This document shows, piece after piece, positions 1 through 6,504 of a DNA stretch of 21,426 nucleotides. Positions within the stretch are counted from its first letter, which is position 1, and every line of letters starts with the position of its first letter. A program made the translations under genes and the position numbers. Source of the stretch: an uncultured Porphyromonadaceae bacterium (GTDB lineage Bacteria > Bacteroidota > Bacteroidia > Bacteroidales > Muribaculaceae); NCBI GenBank assembly GCA_900540625.1, contig UQGP01000038.1, positions 1 through 21,426 of the forward strand. Reading direction: 5' to 3'. The notes beneath the pieces were generated by a model. That model was given only the letters and a program-made list of their open reading frames with translations, made no database searches and had not been told where the DNA came from.

Positions 1-2
1 AA

Positions 3-33
3 TTGAGTTCTACAAAATGATTCATTAATTTTG
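3..33 (+). promoter_or_regulatory. Bacteroidetes-type promoter for the 102-1457 gene
   Basis: TAATTTTG at 26-33 matches the Bacteroidetes -7 element TAnnTTTG exactly. A TTG at 3-5 lies 20 nt upstream, where the -33 element is expected. The predicted transcript would start near 40 and leave an A/T-rich leader of about 60 nt before the ATG at 102, with no Shine-Dalgarno motif, as is usual in this phylum. The -33 element is near the window edge and is only a three-base match. Confidence 0.6.
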
Positions 34-101
34 CACTTGCCACTTGACTCTACACGTACAACTTTTTCAGTAAAATATTTTTTTAGTTACTATTTTCAAC
101 T

Positions 102-1457
102 ATGAAAAGGCCCCAAATTGCCTTAGCCTTAGGCTTAATGGCTGTCAGTGCTTCTGCCGCAAGCAACACAATCGACAGACTCAAGGCACGTTACGCCGCC
201 GACGCCGGTGATGTCACCACCGAAACACCTATCTGGTGTCCACGTGCACAGCTTTATTCCAGCATCAAGGACGGTGCATGGAACAACGACCGTCGTTACA
301 CAACCGCCTACAATCGTCAGGGCAAGATTCTGACAGACGTCAGCGAGGACCTCAATTGGACCTCCGAATCGACCACAGCACGGTATACTCGCGACGAATA
401 CACCTACAACGAAGACGGGCAACGTCTTACAGGCCTGAGCAAGAGCGGCAACAGCCTTGACGCTATGACAGAGACTTCGAAATTCGAATTTACGTACGAC
501 GCCGTAGTTCCCTCATTCATCACATCTTACACCCGTTTTGTCTTGAGCGACGGTGCATGGGTACAGGACAAATCTTCGTACAAATACGATGTGACGCGTG
601 ATGCGCAAGGACGTGTCACAGAGGTGCTTCGCTCCGACTGGGACGTAATGGGCGGATATATTCCGGCATCCAAGAGTGTAATCACCTATGGCGATGACAA
701 TAAGCCCGCAACAATCACATCCTACACCTACGGTGAAAACTGGGAAACCGGCGAATACGAGTGGAGCCAAGGTTCGACCCTCGGAAATATCGTATGGAAA
801 GACTGCAACAACCAGATACTGAACGGCGGTGCTATATATCAGGGAGCCAACCGAATCCTCAGCGCCAGCCATATCTCCGACGGAAAGGAAACCGGCACGG
901 TGAAAGTGGTCTACGGTCCGGGCGAAAAGGACTATACCACCACCGACGAAAGCATTGACCCGTATTGGGGCGACCGCAACGTAGTAGTCACCGAGTGGCG
1001 CGAAATCAACCCCTATAACAGCTATTCAATCAAGGAAAGCACCACCACCTACACGGAAGGCAGCGAAGAGCCCAGTGTCAGCGGCAGCTTCGAATCTATC
1101 ACTCGCGATGCTTACGGCAATCTCATCGAAGGAATCCTGACCATGACGTACTATGGTATGACCAATGAAGTTGAGCATCAGACCGGAGTCGTCGAATATG
1201 ACGCCACCTACGGCTATCCGCTGGTATATACCGAGAGCCAAAAGAGCTTTTACGGCGACGAGCAAGAACCGTTTCTACGTAAGGAATTCTCCGATTACAT
1301 AAATATGGGTGGAGTCAACGACATCACCGTCGACGGTAGCGACACCAATGCTCCTGTCGAGTACTTCAACCTGCAAGGCGTGCGCGTTGAGACGCCTGTT
1401 TCAGGCCTGTACATCCGCCGTCAAGGCAGACACACCGCCAAGGTCCTGATCAAGTAA
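102..1457 (+). CDS. Secreted beta-rich protein with YD-like repeats and T9SS-like C-terminus
   Basis: The 451-residue product starts with a signal peptide (MKRPQIALALGLMAVSASA, cleavage probably after residue 19 or 20). The body contains recurring tyrosine/aspartate-rich hairpin-like units such as TAYNRQGKIL, YTYNEDGQRL, TRDAQGRVTEV and TRDAYGNLIEG, which resemble degenerate YD/RHS repeats, so an extracellular beta-structure is likely. The last 36 residues (416-451) contain YFNLQGVRV, then GLYIRRQG, and end KVLIK. This layout resembles the C-terminal sorting domain of type IX secretion cargo, which is of interest because the next gene is porQ. I do not recognise a specific function. Start and promoter agree. 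The next gene has its own promoter, and a hairpin follows this one, so it is probably monocistronic. Confidence 0.8.
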   Translation: MKRPQIALALGLMAVSASAASNTIDRLKARYAADAGDVTTETPIWCPRAQLYSSIKDGAWNNDRRYTTAYNRQGKILTDVSEDLNWTSESTTARYTRDEYTYNEDGQRLTGLSKSGNSLDAMTETSKFEFTYDAVVPSFITSYTRFVLSDGAWVQDKSSYKYDVTRDAQGRVTEVLRSDWDVMGGYIPASKSVITYGDDNKPATITSYTYGENWETGEYEWSQGSTLGNIVWKDCNNQILNGGAIYQGANRILSASHISDGKETGTVKVVYGPGEKDYTTTDESIDPYWGDRNVVVTEWREINPYNSYSIKESTTTYTEGSEEPSVSGSFESITRDAYGNLIEGILTMTYYGMTNEVEHQTGVVEYDATYGYPLVYTESQKSFYGDEQEPFLRKEFSDYINMGGVNDITVDGSDTNAPVEYFNLQGVRVETPVSGLYIRRQGRHTAKVLIK

Positions 1458-1495
1458 TAACCTACACAATAGGAATATAACGAACCCGTAGTTTC

Positions 1496-1531
1496 AAGGG
1501 CTGTGTCGTAACTAATTACGGGACAGCCCTT
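1496..1531 (+). terminator. Hairpin terminator after 102-1457
   Basis: AAGGGCTGT (1496-1504) pairs with ACAGCCCTT (1523-1531). The stem continues inward through one mismatch and one G-U pair to CGTAA/TTACG, closing a CTAA loop at 1512-1515. It lies 39 nt past the stop codon. The following run is only weakly T-rich (TGTCGTTTCG). A second small hairpin, CGGCG/CGCCG, sits at 1547-1561. Confidence 0.7.
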
Positions 1532-1676
1532 GTCGTTTCGGCGAGTCGGCGGCAATCGCCGGGGGGTGGCAGCAGCCAAACTACTCGGATACAGGCGGAT
1601 GAGCTGCATTCCATGCACCAAATGATTGCACTATATAATAATGTAATGTGTTTTGCCGTTAATCATAAAGGGGAAT

Positions 1677-1707
1677 TTTGGCATTAAACAAAAGATGCGT
1701 AATTTTG
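1677..1707 (+). promoter_or_regulatory. Bacteroidetes-type promoter for porQ
   Basis: TTTG at 1677-1680, a 19-nt spacer and TAATTTTG at 1700-1707 form a full match to the Bacteroidetes primary sigma factor promoter. Transcription would start near 1714. This rules out the farther upstream in-frame ATG at 1653 as the translation start of porQ. Confidence 0.75.
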
Positions 1708-1724
1708 CTCCCATATTTAAAGAT

Positions 1725-2819
1725 ATGCTGAACCGAGACAAATATCCCACGGGTGCCATCGGTACCTATATATATAATAGTATCGAGCGATGCGTTAGGG
1801 CTACGGCTTTGCGCCGTGCTATGGTCGTGATGACGCTGTGTGCCACGACTTTGTGTGCGGCCGGGCGCGATGGCGACCAGTCGTATAGCTTTCTTAATGT
1901 CACTTCGTCCTCGAAAATTTACGGTCTTGGCGGGATGAACATCTCGCTGGTGGACGATGACATCATGACCACCGACCAAAACCCCGCCTTGCTCGGACAG
2001 GAAATGAGCGGTCAATTGGCGCTGAACTATATGCGCTACATCGGCGGAGCCAATTTTGCCGGGTTGCGCTATGGCCAAAAAGTAGGCGCTCACGGCACGT
2101 GGGGCGCGGCTATACAATACAATGGCTACGGCTCGATGAAAGAGACCGACGAGTCAGGCAACGTCTCCGGAACGTTTTCGGCGCAGGATGTGAGCTTCAG
2201 CGGCCAGTATTCGTACGACATCACCGACCGTCTGCGCGGCGGTATCAACGTCAAATTCCTATACAGCGCTTACGCCGGATACACAGCTATGGCACTTGCC
2301 ACCGACCTGGGTATCAACTATTATAACGACGAAAAAGACCTGTCATTGTCCTTTGTAGCGGCCAATCTCGGCGGTCAGATCAAGAAATTCGATAATAGCT
2401 ACGATCGACTGCCCATAGATTTGCGCTTGGGCTGGTCGCAAACTTTCGGGTCGCTGCCTATACGCTTTTCAGTAACAGCTTGGAACCTGACCAAGTGGCA
2501 CATGCCATATTACGAGAGCGGCGACGGCACTGAAACAGGCGAATTCAAGCGCAAGGACAGCTTCGGCAGCAACCTCTTCCGACATCTGGTGTTCGGCGCA
2601 GATCTTGTATCCAGTCCCAATTGGTATTTAGGCATAGGCTACAACTACAAGACACGCACCGATATGAGCACCTATTCGCGCAGCTTCGTCTCCGGATTTT
2701 CGATAGCGGGCGGCATCCGCGTTAAGGCTTTCGGCGTGGGCATCGCCTTTGCGCAGCCGCACACGGGAGCTACAACCCTGATGCTGAACATCTCGTGCAA
2801 CCTGCGCGACTTGCTTTAA
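1725..2819 (+). CDS. porQ: Type IX secretion system protein PorQ
   Basis: The product is a predicted outer-membrane beta-barrel of the PorQ family, an accessory part of the type IX secretion system of Bacteroidetes. After a hydrophobic segment (MVVMTLCATTLCAAG) the mature part begins QSYSFLNVTSSSKIYGLGG and runs through NPALLG, alternating barrel strands and a C-terminal GGIRVKAFGVGIAFAQPHTG-type strand pair, as in other PorQ proteins. An ATG at 1653 would give 388 residues, but a strong promoter lies at 1677-1707, so I place the start at 1725, 364 residues. The ATG at 1821, directly before the signal peptide, is also plausible. cmk and ispH follow, a neighbourhood I recall for porQ in this phylum. 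A GC-rich hairpin (CGGGGT/ACCCCG, 2827-2848) follows the stop. Confidence 0.88.
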   Translation: MLNRDKYPTGAIGTYIYNSIERCVRATALRRAMVVMTLCATTLCAAGRDGDQSYSFLNVTSSSKIYGLGGMNISLVDDDIMTTDQNPALLGQEMSGQLALNYMRYIGGANFAGLRYGQKVGAHGTWGAAIQYNGYGSMKETDESGNVSGTFSAQDVSFSGQYSYDITDRLRGGINVKFLYSAYAGYTAMALATDLGINYYNDEKDLSLSFVAANLGGQIKKFDNSYDRLPIDLRLGWSQTFGSLPIRFSVTAWNLTKWHMPYYESGDGTETGEFKRKDSFGSNLFRHLVFGADLVSSPNWYLGIGYNYKTRTDMSTYSRSFVSGFSIAGGIRVKAFGVGIAFAQPHTGATTLMLNISCNLRDLL

Positions 2820-2936
2820 GGGCTGCCGGGGTACAGCGCCCCACCCCGTCCGACTAATGCCAATAAAGCTAAAGGCCTCTAACGGTCTTAGCACAAAAGG
2901 CATCGGTGCGAATAATTCTACAATATGCAGACCAAC

Positions 2937-2954
2937 GCCCCCGACCACAGGGGC
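2937..2954 (+). promoter_or_regulatory. Small GC hairpin in the cmk leader
   Basis: GCCCC (2937-2941) pairs with GGGGC (2950-2954) around an 8-nt loop, 16 nt before the cmk start. The 2820-2970 gap has no clear TAnnTTTG promoter, so cmk may be read from porQ or from a promoter I cannot recognise. A role for this hairpin is speculative. Confidence 0.25.
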
Positions 2955-2970
2955 ACAACAATTATATCCA

Positions 2971-3687
2971 ATGAAGTTCACAGACAAAGAGATACACCAC
3001 ACACCCATCATCGTCGCCATCGACGGATATTCATCCTCGGGCAAGAGCACTATGGCCAAGGCATTGGCTTCGGCCTTAGGCTATCGCTACGTCGATTCGG
3101 GCGCAATGTACCGTTCGGTGGCATTGTACGCCCTTGACCACGGTATGATTGACGCCGAAGGGCATATCGACCACGCCGCTTTGGAGCAGGCGCTACCACA
3201 TATCGACATCGATTTTGCGGTACAAGCCGATGGTAGCCAGCACACTACGCTTAACGGCGTCGATGTCGAGAGCGAAATACGCACCCTGCGCGTGTCCAAC
3301 GCCGTCTCCGCCGTTTCGGCCATTCCGAGCGTCCGTACACGCCTGACTGCTATGCAGCAAGCCATGGGACGGCGCCGCGGCATAGTCATGGACGGTCGCG
3401 ACATAGGCACCACCGTTTTTCCCGATGCCGAGCTCAAAATATTCGTCAATGCGCCCGCCGAGACACGCGCGATGCGACGCTACCTCGAGCTGCAGCAAAA
3501 GGGCGGGTCCGACACCTACGAGGCCGTACTCGAAAACGTCCGCAGCCGCGACCATCAGGACGAGACACGTGCCGTCAGCCCGTTGCGGCGTGCCGATGAT
3601 GCCATCGACCTGGACAACAGCAATATGACGCCTCAGCAGCAATTAGAGCGCCTCAAGGAACTGGTACACCGGGTTTTGGAGCGATGA
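2971..3687 (+). CDS. cmk: (d)CMP kinase (cytidylate kinase)
   Basis: Cytidylate kinase phosphorylates CMP and dCMP to the diphosphates using ATP in pyrimidine nucleotide synthesis. The 238-residue product has the P-loop GYSSSGKST (19-27), the VDSGAMYR nucleotide-binding segment (41-48), the signature DGRDIGTTVFPDA (141-153) and the lid-region RSRDHQDETR (191-200). All are standard for Cmk, and the length fits the family. An open frame extends upstream to 2857, but those 38 residues are low in family character, and the ATG at 2971 starts just before the conserved PIIVAIDG strand. The stop overlaps the ispH start (ATGA), so translation of the two is probably coupled. Confidence 0.95.
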   Translation: MKFTDKEIHHTPIIVAIDGYSSSGKSTMAKALASALGYRYVDSGAMYRSVALYALDHGMIDAEGHIDHAALEQALPHIDIDFAVQADGSQHTTLNGVDVESEIRTLRVSNAVSAVSAIPSVRTRLTAMQQAMGRRRGIVMDGRDIGTTVFPDAELKIFVNAPAETRAMRRYLELQQKGGSDTYEAVLENVRSRDHQDETRAVSPLRRADDAIDLDNSNMTPQQQLERLKELVHRVLER

Positions 3688-4583
3688 TGCCGCAAATCGA
3701 GATAGATGCCAGCTCGGGGTTTTGCTTCGGGGTGGTCAACGCCATTGCCAAGGCCGAAGAAGAATTGAAGCGTCGGCCGACGTGCCGGCTATACTGCCTG
3801 GGCGACATCGTGCACAACAGCATGGAAGTCGAGCGCCTGCGCCGTGCCGGGATGCAGACAATCACGCACGATGAGCTGTCTCGGCTGCACGATGTGCGCG
3901 TCCTTTTGCGTGCCCACGGCGAGCCTCCCGCCACCTATGCCACCGCCGCCCGGCGTGGCATCACGCTCATCGACGCCACCTGTCCCGTGGTATTGCGGCT
4001 GCAGCAGCGCATCAAGCACGATTACGATGAGGCGCAGCGTCAGGGCAAAGCCTTGCAGATAGTTATCTACGGCGGCCGCGGCCACGCCGAAGTCAACGGG
4101 CTGGTGGGTCAGACCAACGGCACGGCCATAGTCATCGAGGACCTCAACGGACTGGACACACTCGATTTCGGCACCGATATAGCACTGTACAGCCAGACCA
4201 CCAAGTCGCTCGAAGGCTTCACCGCCATCATCGGCGAGATACAGCGACGTATGCTCCCAGGCGCACGTTTCACCTACGCCGACACCATCTGCCGACAGGT
4301 GGCACACCGCGGCGAACACCTACGCGACTTTGCACGCGCCCACGATGTCATCATATTTGTGGCCGGAGCCAAGAGCAGCAACGGCCGCGTACTCTACGGA
4401 CACTGCCGCGAGGCCAACGACCGCAGTTATATGGTATCCGAGAGCGCCGATGTGCGTCCCGAGATGACAGCCGGAGCCTCATCCATAGGCATCTGCGGCG
4501 CCACCTCCACACCGCGATGGCTTATGGAAGACATTGCACGCGACATCCGCCGATACTACGCCAACCTCGAGCAGAAGCAATGA
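3684..4583 (+). CDS. ispH: 4-hydroxy-3-methylbut-2-enyl diphosphate reductase
   Basis: IspH (LytB) makes IPP and DMAPP from HMBPP in the last step of the MEP isoprenoid pathway, using a 4Fe-4S cluster. The cluster cysteines are C14 (GFCFGV), C100 (DATCPVV) and C203 (ADTICRQV). Substrate-site residues are visible as H44 (VHNSMEV), H78 (RAHGEPP), H134 and E136 (GHAEVNG), T172/T173 (SQTTKS), SSNG (231-234) and GATSTP (272-277). At 299 residues the length is normal. The start ATG overlaps the cmk stop by 4 nt; an adjacent ATG at 3687 is equally possible. The gene also overlaps the following exonuclease by 4 nt, so the three form one operon. DMAPP produced here is the substrate of MiaA, encoded further along. 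Confidence 0.95.
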   Translation: MMPQIEIDASSGFCFGVVNAIAKAEEELKRRPTCRLYCLGDIVHNSMEVERLRRAGMQTITHDELSRLHDVRVLLRAHGEPPATYATAARRGITLIDATCPVVLRLQQRIKHDYDEAQRQGKALQIVIYGGRGHAEVNGLVGQTNGTAIVIEDLNGLDTLDFGTDIALYSQTTKSLEGFTAIIGEIQRRMLPGARFTYADTICRQVAHRGEHLRDFARAHDVIIFVAGAKSSNGRVLYGHCREANDRSYMVSESADVRPEMTAGASSIGICGATSTPRWLMEDIARDIRRYYANLEQKQ

Positions 4584-5077
4584 ACGACTTCGTAGCCATC
4601 GATGTAGAAACAGCCAACAACGAGCCGTCAAGCATCTGCGCCATCGGAGCGGTCAAGGTGCGCGACGGCATCATCGTCGACAGCATCTACACCCTGGTAT
4701 GTCCCGAGCCGGAATACTACTCGCATTTTTGCACCGCCGTACACGGCATCACCATGGCCGACACGCAGGACGCTCCCAATTTTGCCACCGCGTGGCGACG
4801 CATATACGCATGGACCGAGGGTCTGCCATTGGTGGCGCACAACGCCGCCTTCGACCACAAGTGCATCGATGCCGCCTGCCGCGTGTATCGACTCGAGCCG
4901 CCGGCGCAGGAATTCCTGTGCACGCTTCAGGCCGCACGCCGAGCCATACCAAAGGCATTGTGCCCGTCCAAGACGCTGCCCTGCGTGTGCAGCTATCTGG
5001 GCATTCCGTTTGAGCACCACCACAACGCCTTGGCCGATGCGCGAGGCTGCGCACAACTGGCTATGGTTCTACTATGA
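4580..5077 (+). CDS. DEDDh 3'-5' exonuclease (DnaQ/epsilon-like)
   Basis: The 165-residue product is a stand-alone RNase T/DnaQ-type exonuclease domain. The DEDDh catalytic residues are visible: D8 and E10 (AIDVETAN), D92 (HNAAFDHKCID), H148 and D153 (HHNALADARG). It resembles the single-domain, epsilon-like exonucleases common in Bacteroidetes; whether it proofreads, processes RNA or repairs DNA cannot be told from sequence. The ATG at 4580 overlaps the ispH stop (ATGA) and puts the first catalytic strand at the N-terminus, so the in-frame ATG at 4517 is rejected. Confidence 0.88.
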   Translation: MNDFVAIDVETANNEPSSICAIGAVKVRDGIIVDSIYTLVCPEPEYYSHFCTAVHGITMADTQDAPNFATAWRRIYAWTEGLPLVAHNAAFDHKCIDAACRVYRLEPPAQEFLCTLQAARRAIPKALCPSKTLPCVCSYLGIPFEHHHNALADARGCAQLAMVLL

Positions 5078-5111
5078 GGCACCGCCTCTTCCGCCAAAGA
5101 CACATCACACT

Positions 5112-5486
5112 ATGACACCGCACATATTAAATACACCGAATATATTCCATACAACGCCCACGCCGCGCATCAAACGCCGTGTGCACCTGCGCCATACAGC
5201 AGCATCGGCTATTGCGGCCATGGCCATAGCCTTGACCCTCGGCGCATGCTCCGACAACAGCCGTACCACTCCCACCCGGGAGAACATTATGCCCATCGAG
5301 AGAGCCGCCCTGCGCGATGCACGGCACGCCATGAGCGCCCGAGATGTCCGCGAGCGTGAAAGCATACTCATCGATATCCGCGCCAAGGAATACGCCCTGC
5401 GCAGTCGTGGATACACCCACAGCGCCGACATATACATCAATGCCGTGCGTGCCGCCCTCGATACAGCCGCCCTCGACGCCGAGTAG
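5112..5486 (+). CDS. Small predicted lipoprotein, unknown function
   Basis: This is a 124-residue protein with a basic N-region (RIKRRVHLRH), a hydrophobic stretch (ASAIAAMAIALTLG) and a lipobox LGAC with Cys46, so it is probably a lipoprotein. The N-region before the hydrophobic core is long (about 30 residues), so the true start could lie further downstream at a non-ATG codon. The mature part is short, charged and mostly helical (RAALRDARHAMSARDVRERE), and I recognise no family. It follows the exonuclease by 34 nt and is probably the last gene of the cmk-ispH-exonuclease transcript; a strong hairpin lies about 110 nt downstream. Confidence 0.6.
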   Translation: MTPHILNTPNIFHTTPTPRIKRRVHLRHTAASAIAAMAIALTLGACSDNSRTTPTRENIMPIERAALRDARHAMSARDVRERESILIDIRAKEYALRSRGYTHSADIYINAVRAALDTAALDAE

Positions 5487-5596
5487 CCGCAACACCCAAC
5501 GAGGACATAACGTCCGATACGACACTACCCCAAAACGGAGTGTGACGCATCCAATACGAGGTATGCCTCCACCCCCAAAAACCGTTAAGGGCAAAA

Positions 5597-5636
5597 ATAT
5601 AAGGACGACGGTCGGCAATGACCCTCGTCCTTATGT
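5597..5636. terminator. Bidirectional hairpin terminator between convergent genes
   Basis: ATAAGGACGA (5599-5608) pairs with TCGTCCTTAT (5625-5634); after one C-C mismatch GGTC/GACC extends the stem to a 6-nt loop. On the minus strand the stem is followed by TATTTTTGC, a good intrinsic terminator for the gene at 5698-6192. It sits between convergent genes, so it can also end the plus-strand cmk cluster. Confidence 0.75.
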
Positions 5637-5697
5637 ATGGCTGTACGGTGAAAGAGCATTCTATTGCAATAGATTCATATTGCTCTGACGGCTCTAA

Positions 5698-6192
5698 TTA
5701 AAGCGAATGGCGATGGATGGCGAGTTTGGCCGTCACCGACCGACCGTTGACTGTCCCGACTATCGGAATATATGCCCAATCCGCTTTATATTCGCCCAAT
5801 TCGGAGGCGTCTGTCACGGGATCGAACACAAATTTCAGGGTCTTGCCGTCCGTCAGTGTCGCGGTCCATTTGCCGTTTCGGCTCACCCATTTGGTGTCGT
5901 CCACTCTTACACCATTGCTGTCGCCTATGCGCGGAATAACGCCGAAGGATAAGGTTAAGGAATTAACGGGTTCGAGGGTCAATTCGCCGCCCTTGAGATT
6001 TGCATAAATGTAATAACTCTTGGGAATACACGATGGATCGGGTGTATAATACTCCAGACGTAAATCTTCGGGCGATGTATTCGCTTTTTCGAGAAGTAAC
6101 AGCGGCGTTTTCTCCTCGGAATCCTTGCAACTGCCGATGGTCACGGCCATCAGCACCAGTATCAAAACATTCAAGTACTTTTTCGCGTTCAT
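5698..6192 (-). CDS. Predicted surface lipoprotein, unknown function
   Basis: The 164-residue product has a typical lipoprotein signal peptide: K4-K5, a hydrophobic core, then IGSC with Cys22. Residues just after the cysteine are charged and acidic (KDSEEK), like the lipoprotein export signal that sends Bacteroidetes lipoproteins to the cell surface. The remainder looks beta-rich (GKWTATLTDGKTLKFVFDP, YIPIVGTVNGRSVTAKLAI) and ends HRHSL. I recognise no enzyme motif. It is a single minus-strand gene between plus-strand units, with a terminator hairpin at 5597-5636. No clear TAnnTTTG element is seen upstream of it. Confidence 0.72.
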   Translation of the reverse strand: MNAKKYLNVLILVLMAVTIGSCKDSEEKTPLLLLEKANTSPEDLRLEYYTPDPSCIPKSYYIYANLKGGELTLEPVNSLTLSFGVIPRIGDSNGVRVDDTKWVSRNGKWTATLTDGKTLKFVFDPVTDASELGEYKADWAYIPIVGTVNGRSVTAKLAIHRHSL

Positions 6193-6231
6193 AGCTTCAT
6201 TCGTGTTTTTTGATGATGTTGGTTTTTAGGG

Positions 6232-6251
6232 GTTATGAGTTGTTATGAGTT
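6232..6251. repeat. Tandem 10-bp direct repeat GTTATGAGTT x2
   Basis: GTTATGAGTT occurs twice back to back, 40 nt upstream of the minus-strand lipoprotein start. One helical turn of spacing would place both copies on the same face of the DNA, as for a dimeric activator or repressor site. No regulator is identified. Confidence 0.4.
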
Positions 6252-6392
6252 TTTCTCACCGTATCTTCCCTTATAATCCGCATGGCCGTAAAACATTGCA
6301 TCCCCTCCGCAAAAAAAATTTCGCTGAACGTATTATCAAAAAGGCGGGCGCGTTTTCTGAGAATACGAGCGCAATTTCTCAAAAAAATTTAT

Positions 6393-6400
6393 TAACTTCG
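6393..6400 (+). promoter_or_regulatory. Possible -7 element for the REC/PPDK operon
   Basis: TAACTTCG matches the Bacteroidetes -7 element TAnnTTTG at all but one defined position. No good TTTG lies 19-21 nt upstream, only an A/T-rich tract. It would give a leader of about 100 nt before the ATG at 6505. Confidence 0.35.
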
Positions 6401-6504
6401 CAGACACCAAAGACGGCTATACGAGTGCGTTCGGTGTCAGCCGTGCGCGCCCGTAAAATTAAGCCGTATGTACGCTTTGTACCCCAACTCACGGATTTCA
6501 GGGA

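Larger units (their letters stand above)
6193..6504. other. 312-bp divergent intergenic region
   Basis: This region lies between the minus-strand lipoprotein and the plus-strand REC/PPDK gene. It is A/T-rich compared with its neighbours and holds a perfect 10-bp tandem direct repeat (6232-6251), two A-tracts (eight A near 6310, seven A near 6381) and one promoter-like element (6393-6400). An open frame of 87 codons crosses it (6245-6508) but spans that promoter and has no recognisable protein character, so I do not call it a gene. Confidence 0.5.

Noticed and set aside
1458..1652. tRNA or other structured RNA gene between the first two genes
   Set aside because: The hairpins at 1496-1531 and 1547-1561 were checked against a cloverleaf layout and no TPsiC-like arm or acceptor stem was seen. 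A terminator explains the first one.
2857..2970. N-terminal extension of Cmk from an ATG at 2857
   Set aside because: The added 38 residues contain no family features and cover a hairpin-containing leader; the ATG at 2971 gives a normal-length enzyme.
4782..5111. Upstream extension of the small lipoprotein frame to 4782
   Set aside because: It overlaps the catalytic part of the exonuclease gene in another frame. Starting at 5112 places a signal-like segment and lipobox near the N-terminus.
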